Source of the DNA: Bacteroidales bacterium | GTDB taxonomy: Bacteria; Bacteroidota; Bacteroidia; Bacteroidales; P3 | Length of the DNA: 46,012 nucleotides | Assembly (NCBI GenBank): GCA_016296345.1 | Contig: JAEDJL010000012.1 | Coordinates: 1-46,012, forward strand | Direction: 5' to 3' | Shown here: piece by piece, positions 24,467 to 32,242 of the stretch | Numbering within the stretch: the stretch's first letter is position 1 | Layout of the letters: each line of letters opens with the position of its first letter | Translations under genes and position numbers: made by a program | The notes under the pieces: generated by a model | What the model was told of the DNA's origin: nothing | Database searches by the model: none | What the model saw: only the letters and a program-made list of their open reading frames with translations

Positions 24467-25999
24467 ATGTCATTTAAGCGGACGGCATTGCAGATATTTT
24501 TTATCATTATCACCACTTGCAGTGCCATAGCACAGAAACAAATAGATTATCAGTCAGATTGGGGAGAGAGGAGACCCTCTTTCCCCGACTGTTTGATATT
24601 AAAAAGCAATGTTGTCTTTGTTCATCAAGACATGACGATGAGTTGCGACTCTGCTGTCTTCAATACGAAAGACAATTTCGTGGAAGCCTTTGGCAACATT
24701 CACCTTTGGCAGGATACAATCGACCTTTACGGCGACCAAGTCTATTATGACGGAAACACAAAGACCGCAGAAATTTTCGGAAAGGTCGTTACGCTGCAAG
24801 ACGGCGGCATGACGCTGCAAACAGACTACATGGTGTGGGAGCGGGAAGCCAGAACAGTTCGCTATACCAACTCGGCAGACATCTGGGACGACGAAAGCAC
24901 ACTCAAAAGTCTCATGGGAACATATTATACCGACACAAAAATCATCGAATTTACCGACAGAGTTACAATATCTTCCTCAAATGCCGACATCAAATCGGAC
25001 TCACTGCGATATGACACCAAGACCGATTGGGCTTATTTCTACTCTCCGACCAACATTACGACCTCCGACAGCCTTGTTATACTGACCGAGAGAGGCAACT
25101 TCAACACCAAAACCAACCAAGCCGTACTTTACCAAAACAACATCTTGCAACAAAAAGCTCAAACCCTCATTGCCGACAGCATAGACTACAATACAGAGAC
25201 CGAATGTGGCAAAGCATTTGGCAATGTCTTCATTTCCGACACTGCAAACGACCTGAGAGCATATTCAAATTACTTGGAGACCGACAGAAAAGACAGTCTC
25301 AAATATGCCTTTTTGACAGATAAAGTTCTTGTGGAGCAGATTGACGGAACGGATACGCTCTTTCTGCATTCCGATACACTGTGGGTCAATTTTGACAAGG
25401 CGGACAAGGCTGAGCAAATCTTGGCTTACCATCATGTGAAGATGTTTCGTTACGATATGCAGGCGGTTTGTGAACTTGTTTGCTACATAGTGAAAGACAG
25501 CATGGCATACCTTTTGGACAGACCTGTGCTTTGGCAGCAGGAAAGCCAGTTTACAGCCGACACAATCTGCATTTACACCGACAAAAAAGGCATAAAGAGT
25601 ATGCTTTTGTACCCAAATCCTTTGATAGTACAGAATTCTGATTCGACTACAAACCTCTATTACAACCAAATATCGGGCAAGCGTCTTTCTGCTATCTTCA
25701 ACAAAAACAAGATAAGCTTTGCTCAGATTGACGACAACGTAAATATAATCTATCATGTCTGGGAAGAGAAAAAGGACAAGCCGAAGCAATATACCGGTGT
25801 CAATATCGGCAGTTGCAATTCTTTGAAACTCTATTTTGAAAAGGCAAAGCCGAAGAAGATGACGGCGGTGGGAAGTCCCGACTTTTACATCGACGACTTT
25901 GAAAGGGTGGACGAAAGTGCCAAAACCCTCAAAGGATTTGCATGGTTTGAGAAGATACGTCCGCAGAACAAAGAAGACATTTTTATACACCGCGACTGA
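24467..25999 (+). CDS. OstA/LptA-like envelope protein
   Basis: This 510-residue protein has a signal peptide ending near A-I-A-Q and long stretches of OstA-type beta repeats. Characteristic phrases are M-S-C-D-S-A-V-F-N, V-E-A-F-G-N-I-H-L, I-D-L-Y-G-D-Q-V-Y-Y-D-G and C-G-K-A-F-G-N-V-F-I. This repeat builds the LptA bridge and the LptD N-domain for lipopolysaccharide transport. No barrel domain follows, so the protein is periplasmic rather than LptD itself. It may be a long LptA-type accessory protein of the kind usual in Bacteroidota. It begins 4 nt after the PepSY-like gene. Confidence 0.78.
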   Translation: MSFKRTALQIFFIIITTCSAIAQKQIDYQSDWGERRPSFPDCLILKSNVVFVHQDMTMSCDSAVFNTKDNFVEAFGNIHLWQDTIDLYGDQVYYDGNTKTAEIFGKVVTLQDGGMTLQTDYMVWEREARTVRYTNSADIWDDESTLKSLMGTYYTDTKIIEFTDRVTISSSNADIKSDSLRYDTKTDWAYFYSPTNITTSDSLVILTERGNFNTKTNQAVLYQNNILQQKAQTLIADSIDYNTETECGKAFGNVFISDTANDLRAYSNYLETDRKDSLKYAFLTDKVLVEQIDGTDTLFLHSDTLWVNFDKADKAEQILAYHHVKMFRYDMQAVCELVCYIVKDSMAYLLDRPVLWQQESQFTADTICIYTDKKGIKSMLLYPNPLIVQNSDSTTNLYYNQISGKRLSAIFNKNKISFAQIDDNVNIIYHVWEEKKDKPKQYTGVNIGSCNSLKLYFEKAKPKKMTAVGSPDFYIDDFERVDESAKTLKGFAWFEKIRPQNKEDIFIHRD

Positions 26000-26047
26000 C
26001 TTTTTGTCATTGCAGGTGTTTTTGGAATAAATCTTGATTACACAAAA

Positions 26048-26716
26048 ATGAAACGGCGTTTTGAGAAAACAAAATCGAAAGACAGTTCAAACAAATCGGG
26101 TAAAACGAAGAATAAGACCCAAAAATTGATAAACAAACTCTTAAATAAGGATAAGGAAATGGCAGAAAATAACGAAGAAAAGCAGCAAACACAGCAGCAA
26201 GGCGAGCAATCGCAAGAGCAGCAGACCGAACAAACTCAGAATTGCGAACAAAAAGAAGAAAATAAACAAGAAAATTGGGAAGAAAAGTTTGAAGAGTTGA
26301 ACAAGAAATACCTTTTGCTCTATTCGGATTTTGAGAATTTTCGCAAGCGAAAAGCAAAAGAGCAAATGGAATTGGTCTTGAATGCGGCAGAAAGTACGAT
26401 TAAGGACTTGCTTCCGGTGATTGACGACTACGAAAGAGCCTTGCAGAACATGGAAAGCTCGGAAGACGAGGTTTTTGTCAAGACCAAGGAAGGATTAGAA
26501 CTCATTTACAACAAACTTATGAGTACTTTGAGCAAGCAAGGACTTAAACCGATAAACGCAAAGGGAGAATTGTTTGACGAAAATCTTCATGAAGCCATTG
26601 CCAGAATACCGGCTCAGAATGAGCAAGACAAGGGAAAGGTGATGGACGAGACCACAAAAGGGTACTATCTCAACGATAAAGTGATACGCTACAGCAAGGT
26701 AGTGGTTGCAATGTAA
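26048..26716 (+). CDS. grpE: GrpE, nucleotide exchange factor of DnaK
   Basis: The GrpE domain spans about residues 80-222: L-Y-S-D-F-E-N-F-R-K-R, then L-L-P-V-I-D-D-Y-E-R-A-L, and the C-terminal beta domain with L-H-E-A-I and G-Y-Y-L-N-D-K-V-I-R-Y-S-K-V-V-V. It releases ADP from DnaK. Two starts are possible. The ATG at 26048 gives a Lys-rich extension of 37 residues whose codons 2-5 come from a repeat unit; the ATG at 26159 follows AAGGA and starts M-A-E-N-N-E-E-K. Neither can be proved here. dnaJ follows after 16 nt. Confidence 0.92.
   Translation: MKRRFEKTKSKDSSNKSGKTKNKTQKLINKLLNKDKEMAENNEEKQQTQQQGEQSQEQQTEQTQNCEQKEENKQENWEEKFEELNKKYLLLYSDFENFRKRKAKEQMELVLNAAESTIKDLLPVIDDYERALQNMESSEDEVFVKTKEGLELIYNKLMSTLSKQGLKPINAKGELFDENLHEAIARIPAQNEQDKGKVMDETTKGYYLNDKVIRYSKVVVAM
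26050..26062 (+). repeat. Single 21-bp-family unit at the possible grpE start
   Basis: GAAACGGCGTTTT is centred at 26056, and the G of the ATG at 26048 is its first base. Read here as K-R-R-F, a different frame from the nuclease and tex arrays. Confidence 0.65.
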
Positions 26717-26732
26717 CAAAGGAGAAACGAAA

Positions 26733-27899
26733 ATGGCAGAAAAGAGAGATTATTATGAAGTCTTGGGTGTGTCAAAGAACGCCACAGATGAAGAATTGAA
26801 GAAGGCGTATCGAAAACTTGCCATAAAGTATCACCCCGACAAGAATCCGGGAGACAAAGAAGCCGAAGAAAAGTTCAAGGAAGCCGCAGAGGCATACGAC
26901 GTTCTTCGAGACAAAGACAAGAGAGCTCGTTATGACCAATTCGGACACGCAGGCGTCGATGGTCAGGCAGGCTTTGGCGGTGGCGGAATGAACATGGACG
27001 ATATTTTCTCTATGTTTGGCGATATTTTCGGGGGCAGAGGCTTTGGCGGTTTCAGCGGATTCGGAGGCTTTGGCGGCGGACGCTCCTCTTCGGGAGGCAG
27101 AGTAAATCGCGGAGGCAACCTCCGAATAAGAGTAAAGCTCACCTTGGAAGAAATAAACAAAGGAGTAGAGAAAAAAATCAAGGTAAAGAAATACGTTCCC
27201 TGCAAGAGCTGTGGCGGAAGCGGTGCAAAGGCAGGCTCGGAGAAGACAACATGTCCTAATTGTGGCGGAAGCGGTACTATAATTCAAGTTCAGAGAACGA
27301 TTTTGGGCAATATGCAGACACGAACAACCTGTCCTCATTGTCAGGGAGAGGGAGTTATCATAAAGGATAAGTGTCCTGACTGCCACGGAGAGGGAATTGT
27401 TCAAAGCGAAGAGGTGATGCAAATCAAAATTCCGGCAGGAGTGTCGGACGGAATGCAGCTTTCGATGCAGGGAAAAGGCAATGCAGGAGCAAGAAACGGA
27501 ATAAACGGCGATTTGATAATCCTCATAGAAGAAGTAAAGCACGATATATTTGAACGAGACGGCAACAACCTTTGTATGCAAACCTACGTTACGTTTTCGC
27601 AAGCTGTTCAAGGCACGACGATTGAGGTTCCTACCTTGGACGGAAAGGTAAAATTCAAAATCGAACAGGGAATGCAGAGCGGCAAAGTCTATCGTTTGAA
27701 AGGTAAAGGACTTCCCGATGTGAACGGATACGGAAGAGGCGACCTTTTGGTGAGAGTTGATGTATGGGTTCCGAAGAGTTTCACCAAAGAACAGAAGAAA
27801 CTGTTGGACGAATTGGACAAACACAAAGAATTTCAGCCTAAGCCTTCGGACAAAGAGAAAAGCTTCTTCGAGAAAATGAAAGACATGTTCAGCAATTAA
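26733..27899 (+). CDS. dnaJ: Chaperone DnaJ (Hsp40)
   Basis: This 388-residue co-chaperone stimulates DnaK. The J domain spans residues 4-70 with H-P-D in Y-H-P-D-K-N-P-G-D. A Gly/Phe-rich linker follows, containing runs such as G-F-G-G-F-S-G-F. Four zinc-binding motifs are present (C-K-S-C-G-G-S-G, C-P-N-C-G-G-S-G, C-P-H-C-Q-G-E-G, C-P-D-C-H-G-E-G), and then the substrate-binding C-terminal domains. GGAGA lies before the ATG at 26733; the open frame back to 26706 overlaps grpE. A repeat array lies 36 nt after the stop. Confidence 0.97.
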   Translation: MAEKRDYYEVLGVSKNATDEELKKAYRKLAIKYHPDKNPGDKEAEEKFKEAAEAYDVLRDKDKRARYDQFGHAGVDGQAGFGGGGMNMDDIFSMFGDIFGGRGFGGFSGFGGFGGGRSSSGGRVNRGGNLRIRVKLTLEEINKGVEKKIKVKKYVPCKSCGGSGAKAGSEKTTCPNCGGSGTIIQVQRTILGNMQTRTTCPHCQGEGVIIKDKCPDCHGEGIVQSEEVMQIKIPAGVSDGMQLSMQGKGNAGARNGINGDLIILIEEVKHDIFERDGNNLCMQTYVTFSQAVQGTTIEVPTLDGKVKFKIEQGMQSGKVYRLKGKGLPDVNGYGRGDLLVRVDVWVPKSFTKEQKKLLDELDKHKEFQPKPSDKEKSFFEKMKDMFSN

Positions 27900-27935
27900 G
27901 CAGAGAAGAAAAGGGGAGAGGAAAGTCGGCAAAAT

Positions 27936-27990
27936 AAAACGCCGTTTCAGCGAAATAAAACGGCGTTTTATTTTTGCAAAACGGCGTTTT
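27936..27990 (+). repeat. Three-unit 21-bp palindromic array between convergent genes
   Basis: Units are centred at 27942, 27963 and 27984 (21-bp steps), central bases C, G, G. It is the only array here with three units. It lies between the stops of dnaJ (+) and the gene at 28013 (-). Confidence 0.9.
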
Positions 27991-28012
27991 ATTTTGAGGG
28001 TTCTTCAAGCTG

Positions 28013-29080
28013 TTATTTTGCTTGCTTGTTTCGGGCAAATACTCTCTTGCTCCAATAGGGTAGAACGATAAGTCCCAACACTATATAAGGATAGTAGGTG
28101 AAGCCTCTCCACACAAGAGCGATTGCAGCGTGCGTTCCCTCTTTCATAAACTCACCTATAAAGAGCGGAAAGGCAAATTCGGCAATTCCGCTGCTGCCCG
28201 GAGTTGGCGAAATGCAAAGAATAATCCACATGACAAGCTGACGGACAAAAACCAAAAGATGTTCCCCGACGGGAGAAAAGGCAAGCAGAATGAAATTCAG
28301 CACAATGAAACGAGAGGTCCACGAAAACACTGTACACAGATAGGCTTTTGCCCAAAAGACAAAGCCTTTGCTTTTGAATTCTCGGGAAGATGTTACAATG
28401 TCATCACCTGTTTTTCTGACCTTTGCCCTCCAACGTTTGAGCAATCGCCATTCGGAGACCTTGTAAAGCAGAGTTCTGAAACCATTCGGGAAAAAGAAAA
28501 TCGCAACAAGGATAATCACCGTCAGCAAACACATAAATCCGTAACCGATAAGGAAGACCTGAAACTCGCCAAAGGTCGAACCGAAAGCACTGAAACGAAA
28601 ATCGGTGTTGAAAGCAGACTGAAAGCCCACAAGAAGTATGCACAATGGTGCAACAACAATGTAAAACAACTCGTCCAAAAGGGCAGTTATCATCACGATT
28701 GCCGTACTTCGTCCCACAGGAATGCCTTCCATCGAGACAATAAAGAAAGCCAATGCAGAGCCTCCGACAACCGACGGAGTGATTGCCGAACCAAACTCCC
28801 ACAACATGATGACTTGAAAGGCTTGTTTCCACGATAGTTTTTTGTCGCTGAGCAATCGTATTCGGTACATGTACATTACATCTCTCATTATGCCGAAACA
28901 CATTGCCAAAACAAGAAAACCGCTTGCCTGCCACGTCCAGTTGCGAATAATATCTGCCAAGACAGCACCGTCGTTTCGCATATCCTTCCAAATCAAAAAG
29001 CCTGCCACTCCCACACCAAGCAGTATGGGCAGCAGGATTTTGCGTGTGCTGAATATGCTTAGAGGATTTTTCTCTGCCAT
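28013..29080 (-). CDS. Lysylphosphatidylglycerol-synthase-TM-like (flippase-like, UPF0104) membrane protein
   Basis: This 355-residue protein has about eight hydrophobic segments. Conserved stretches of the LPG_synthase_TM/UPF0104 family are W-E-F-G-S-A-I-T-P-S-V-V-G-G-S near residues 90-105, A-I-V-M-I-T-A-L-L-D-E-L, and C-I-S-P-T-P-G-S-S-G-I-A-E near the end. The catalytic soluble domain of MprF is absent, so lipid transport rather than lysine transfer is likely; the substrate is unknown. Its start and the mscS stop overlap in TAATG, indicating coupling. It closes the ribE operon. Confidence 0.82.
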   Translation of the reverse strand: MAEKNPLSIFSTRKILLPILLGVGVAGFLIWKDMRNDGAVLADIIRNWTWQASGFLVLAMCFGIMRDVMYMYRIRLLSDKKLSWKQAFQVIMLWEFGSAITPSVVGGSALAFFIVSMEGIPVGRSTAIVMITALLDELFYIVVAPLCILLVGFQSAFNTDFRFSAFGSTFGEFQVFLIGYGFMCLLTVIILVAIFFFPNGFRTLLYKVSEWRLLKRWRAKVRKTGDDIVTSSREFKSKGFVFWAKAYLCTVFSWTSRFIVLNFILLAFSPVGEHLLVFVRQLVMWIILCISPTPGSSGIAEFAFPLFIGEFMKEGTHAAIALVWRGFTYYPYIVLGLIVLPYWSKRVFARNKQAK

Positions 29081-29910
29081 TATGCCTGTTTGATTATGTC
29101 AATCTTGGAATAAGGAAGTGCAACCTTCTCTCTGACAAGATAATCATAGACTTGCTTGTTCATATCTGCCAATACGTCCCAATAATCTTCGGTCTTGCAC
29201 CAAAAACGAAGGTCAATCGAGATTGCAAGTTGGGAAATTGTGGGAATGACAACCACATCCGGTTCTCTCAAAATGCGTTTGTCTTCTTTGGCAAGGGCAA
29301 TGATTGCATTGCTTACGCAATCCAAGTCGATACCATGGGCAAGGTTAAACTCCAAATCAATTCTCCTTGTCGCCATCTGAGTATAATTTATCATGCTTCC
29401 CGAAGATAATGCACCGTTTGGAATAGTTACCACTTTGTTGTCGGTTGTTACCAAAGTGGTGTGAAAGATTAGTATGCTCTTTACAGTGCCTTCGTATCCT
29501 TGAGCGGCAATATAATCGCCCACTCTGAAGGGTCTTAGAACCAAGAGGACAACTCCGCCTGCCACGTTTTGAAGTGTGCCGCTCAAAGCCAAGCCTATGG
29601 CAACTCCTGCCGAAGCAATGATTGCCGTAAACTGCGTCATCTCAATTCCAAGGTAGCCTACAACGGTCAAAATCAGCAATACCTTCAAGCCAATCGAGTT
29701 GATAGACATCAAGAACGGTCTTAGAGAAGGGTCAAGGTTCCTTTTCTCAAACAAAATCCCTATTCTTTTGCACAGAAACCTGATTACCCTGAAACCAACG
29801 TACAAGATGATGCAGGCAATTATCAATTTGGGTCCGAATTTGAAGACTATGTCTTTCAAAAATCCCAATACGTCATTCCAAGTGAAGACGTTAGTACTAC
29901 TTAATACCAT
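29080..29910 (-). CDS. Small-conductance mechanosensitive channel (MscS family)
   Basis: This 276-residue protein has three N-terminal membrane helices and the MscS signature. The pore-lining helix reads G-V-A-I-G-L-A-L-S-G-T-L-Q-N-V-A-G-G, and the beta domain follows with R-P-F-R-V-G-D-Y-I and V-T-I-P-N-G. It releases solutes on hypo-osmotic shock. Length matches MscS of E. coli (286). It lies 17 nt after hflX and overlaps the next gene by one nucleotide. Confidence 0.93.
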   Translation of the reverse strand: MVLSSTNVFTWNDVLGFLKDIVFKFGPKLIIACIILYVGFRVIRFLCKRIGILFEKRNLDPSLRPFLMSINSIGLKVLLILTVVGYLGIEMTQFTAIIASAGVAIGLALSGTLQNVAGGVVLLVLRPFRVGDYIAAQGYEGTVKSILIFHTTLVTTDNKVVTIPNGALSSGSMINYTQMATRRIDLEFNLAHGIDLDCVSNAIIALAKEDKRILREPDVVVIPTISQLAISIDLRFWCKTEDYWDVLADMNKQVYDYLVREKVALPYSKIDIIKQA

Positions 29911-29927
29911 AATGCGTTTGTTGTTTG

Positions 29928-31118
29928 TTAATATAAAAAGTTATTGTATGGGTATCTGATTGCGTGAATGGTCTTTACCCTTTCGTAAATCGTCTGTCGC
30001 AAAAGGTCGATGTTCTCTTTGTTCTTTGCAGATACGAAACAGCAAGTCTCATTCTCCTTAGAAAGATACATTTTCTTCAAATCGGAGAGCGAACGGTTCT
30101 CTTTGGTTTTCGGAGTGAGGTCATCGTCGTCTTTTTTGACGTAGGTATAAGCGTCAATCTTGTTGAACAGCATGATGACAGGCTTGTCTGCCGCACCGAT
30201 TTCTGCCAAGGTTTTATTGACTACTTCAATCTGTTGTTCAAATCCCCGATGTGATATATCGACAACATGAATGAGCAAATCGGCTTCCCGAACCTCGTCG
30301 AGGGTTGACTTAAAGCTTTCGACCAATCCGTGAGGCAGCTTGCGGATAAAGCCGACCGTGTCGCTCAAAAGAAAAGGCAGATTGTCGATAACTACTTTGC
30401 GAACAGTGGTGTCAAGAGTTGCAAAGAGTTTGTTCTCTGCCAATACTTCGCTTTTTGAAAGCAGGTTCATAAGAGTGCTTTTGCCCACATTGGTATAGCC
30501 GACGAGTGCAACCCTTACAAGACTTTCTCTGTTCTTTCGCTGAACGGTTTTCTGCTTGTCAATATCTGCGAGCTTTTGTTTAAGAAGCGATATTTTGGAA
30601 AGGATAATCCTTCGGTCGGTTTCAATTTGTGTTTCTCCAACTCCTCTCATTGTCAGACCTGCTCCGCCTCTCTGTCGGTCAAGGTGCGTCCACATTCTTG
30701 TAAGTCGGGGAAGAAGGTATTGGTATTGTGCAAGTGCGACCTGCGTTTTGGAGTGTGAGGTTCTTGCTCTTTGAGCAAAAATATTCAATATCAGACCTGT
30801 GCGGTCCAAAACGTGGCAATCGAGAAATTTCTCTATGTTTCGAGCTTGCGAAGGGGAGAGTTCGTCGTCAAAAACAGCCCATTTCAATTCCGCTGCGGTC
30901 ATATATTCCTTTATCTCTTCCAATTTGCCGCTTCCCACAAAGTATTTGGGGTCTTTGTAGGGGAGTTTCTGGGTAAAACGCTTCTCTACGACAGCTCCGG
31001 CTGTGTCAATCAGGAAAACGAGTTCGTCAAGAAATTCTTCTGTTTGGGCAGTTGTGATGTCGGGAGTTGTAATGCCGACAACAATGCACCTGTCCGGTTC
31101 AACCGAGTAGTCTATCAT
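29928..31118 (-). CDS. hflX: GTPase HflX
   Basis: This 396-residue ribosome-associated GTPase splits stalled or heat-damaged ribosomes. The N-terminal HflX domain has F-V-G-S-G-K-L-E-E and D-D-E-L-S-P-S-Q-A-R-N. The glycine-rich linker contains G-G-A-G-L-T-M-R-G-V-G-E-T. G1 is G-Y-T-N-V-G-K-S, G3 is D-T-V-G-F-I-R-K-L-P-H, and G4 is N-K-I-D. A short C-terminal domain follows. Its start overlaps the ribE stop by 4 nt (ATGA). Confidence 0.95.
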   Translation of the reverse strand: MIDYSVEPDRCIVVGITTPDITTAQTEEFLDELVFLIDTAGAVVEKRFTQKLPYKDPKYFVGSGKLEEIKEYMTAAELKWAVFDDELSPSQARNIEKFLDCHVLDRTGLILNIFAQRARTSHSKTQVALAQYQYLLPRLTRMWTHLDRQRGGAGLTMRGVGETQIETDRRIILSKISLLKQKLADIDKQKTVQRKNRESLVRVALVGYTNVGKSTLMNLLSKSEVLAENKLFATLDTTVRKVVIDNLPFLLSDTVGFIRKLPHGLVESFKSTLDEVREADLLIHVVDISHRGFEQQIEVVNKTLAEIGAADKPVIMLFNKIDAYTYVKKDDDDLTPKTKENRSLSDLKKMYLSKENETCCFVSAKNKENIDLLRQTIYERVKTIHAIRYPYNNFLY

Positions 31119-31723
31119 TTGCCTGAGAGGGTATATTGCTCCAACAATCGTTGAACATATTTTCCAAACACGTCAAACTCTATGTTTACAATAGTGCCTA
31201 CCTTGAACGAGTGGAAGTTTGTATGCTCGTAAGTGTAAGGAATAATCGACACAGAGAACATTCCCTCTTTGCTATCGACCACTGTGAGGCTCACTCCGTT
31301 CACAGAAATCGAGCCTTTCGGCACTGTGATGCTCTCTTTGTCCGTTTCGTATTCAAAAAAGTACCTCCAAGAGCCGTTTTCGTCAATAATCTTGACGCAT
31401 TTTGCAGTCTTATCGACGTGTCCCTGCACAATATGACCGTCAAACCTGCCGTCCATTCTCATACTCCGCTCCACATTGACTTCGCTTCCTACTTTCCATT
31501 GAGAAAGGTTCGTTCTGTCCATTGTTTCTTTCATTGCGGTAACCACATATTCCTTTTTCTCCTTGTCCAATGCAACAACCGTAAGGCAGCAACCGTCATG
31601 TGCAAAACTCTGGTCAATCTTCAATTCGTCGGCAAGCGGACAACGCAAAGTAAAATGAAAATTCGTTCCCTCTTGTTCAATCTTCACAACCTGCGAAGTC
31701 TGTTCTATTATTCCGGTAAACAT
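31115..31723 (-). CDS. ribE: Riboflavin synthase (alpha subunit)
   Basis: This 202-residue enzyme dismutates two 6,7-dimethyl-8-ribityllumazine molecules to riboflavin. It has the two tandem lumazine-binding domains: the first starts M-F-T-G-I-I-E-Q, and the second contains G-H-I-V-Q-G-H-V-D and the S-I-S-V-N-G-V-S-L-T motif. The start at 31723 gives the invariant M-F-T-G-I; nine more codons upstream (to 31750) are open but not expected. It leads the operon with hflX. ribD is elsewhere in the window at 38864. Confidence 0.93.
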   Translation of the reverse strand: MFTGIIEQTSQVVKIEQEGTNFHFTLRCPLADELKIDQSFAHDGCCLTVVALDKEKKEYVVTAMKETMDRTNLSQWKVGSEVNVERSMRMDGRFDGHIVQGHVDKTAKCVKIIDENGSWRYFFEYETDKESITVPKGSISVNGVSLTVVDSKEGMFSVSIIPYTYEHTNFHSFKVGTIVNIEFDVFGKYVQRLLEQYTLSGK

Positions 31724-31771
31724 ATTCTTTTGTCTGTTTTGGTTAAACAATTCATCTTTCTACGAAAATTG

Positions 31772-31779
31772 CAAATGTA
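31772..31779 (-). promoter_or_regulatory. -7 box of the ribE-hflX-mscS operon
   Basis: On the minus strand TACATTTG matches TAnnTTTG, 49 nt before the ribE ATG; a TTG lies 25 bp upstream. Confidence 0.5.
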
Positions 31780-31841
31780 AGACTTTTTCTCAAAACAGCG
31801 AAAACAAGCATGAAAAAAGAGGCTTTTCGTTTGCTCAAACC

Positions 31842-31917
31842 AAAACGGCGTTTTGCAAAAATAAAACGGCGAGTTGTCCGAGCAAAACGCCGTTTTATTT
31901 TGCTGAAACGGCGTTTT
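31842..31917 (+). repeat. Four-unit 21-bp palindromic array upstream of ribE
   Basis: Units are centred at 31848, 31869, 31890 and 31911 (exact 21-bp steps), central bases G, G, C, G. Linkers GCAAAAAT and ATTTTGCT are reverse complements of linkers used in other arrays. Confidence 0.9.
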
Positions 31918-31918
31918 A

Positions 31919-31967
31919 ATTTTGTCTTTTCAAATAACTGAAAATCAAATCAATGAAAAGACAAAAT
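31919..31967. repeat. 14-bp perfect inverted repeat beside the array
   Basis: ATTTTGTCTTTTCA (31919-31932) is matched by TGAAAAGACAAAAT (31954-31967) around a 21-nt loop. It starts two bases after the array. Confidence 0.7.
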
Positions 31968-31973
31968 AAAAAA

Positions 31974-32003
31974 AGCCTGCACCATTGATGCAAGCTCTTT
32001 TTT
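31974..32003. terminator. Bidirectional-looking rho-independent terminator
   Basis: AGC-C-TGCA (31974-31981) pairs with TGCA-A-GCT (31989-31996) around a 7-nt loop, with A-rich sequence before and T-rich sequence after. On the minus strand it ends in seven T, so it best serves a minus-strand transcript arriving from the right. Confidence 0.6.
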
Positions 32004-32028
32004 GTGATATAAAATCATGCAAGAAGTG

Positions 32029-32085
32029 TCAGAAATATCTTCTCAAACCAACCGAAAGGTTAATGGCACTCATCGGTTCGCACAT
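32029..32085 (-). pseudogene. Short reading frame, possible remnant of an outer-membrane protein gene
   Basis: The frame reads M-C-E-P-M-S-A-I-N-L-S-V-G-L-R-R-Y-F and stops. The tail alternates hydrophobic residues and ends in Phe, like the last strand of an outer-membrane barrel. A terminator on the same strand follows within 33 nt. It may be the 3' relic of a lost gene, a genuine small peptide, or chance; no start signal is visible. Confidence 0.25.
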
Positions 32086-32181
32086 ATTGGTCAATCCTTT
32101 TCGGCAAAGGAAAAAACAAAATCATTTTGCAGAGGTTTCAAATAAAGAGGCAATCTTTTCGTTTGAAGAGAAAAATCGTTG

Positions 32182-32189
32182 TATCTTTG
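32182..32189 (+). promoter_or_regulatory. -7 box for the rhomboid gene
   Basis: TATCTTTG matches TAnnTTTG, with TTTG at 32162-32165 (16 bp spacing) as a possible -33; the ATG is at 32243. Confidence 0.5.
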
Positions 32190-32242
32190 CAACAAATTGT
32201 CAAAAGAGAGAATGTCAATCAATTAAACCAACAACACAAAAG

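Larger units (their letters stand above)
31724..32242. other. Large divergent intergenic region between ribE and the rhomboid gene
   Basis: From left to right it holds the ribE promoter (31772-31779), a four-unit repeat array (31842-31917), a 14-bp inverted repeat, a terminator (31974-32003), a small minus-strand reading frame (32029-32085) and the rhomboid promoter box. The open frame running back from the rhomboid gene to 31985 crosses these and is not coding. Confidence 0.6.

Noticed and set aside
26772..27932. A 386-residue minus-strand gene opposite dnaJ
   Set aside because: It is a complementary-frame shadow of dnaJ, with composition fixed by the Gly-rich and Cys-rich codons of dnaJ.
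28130..28837. A 235-residue plus-strand gene
   Set aside because: It lies opposite a well-supported membrane protein and has no recognisable domain.
31985..32242. N-terminal extension of the rhomboid protein
   Set aside because: It would cross a terminator and the -7 box at 32182, and it has no membrane or signal features.
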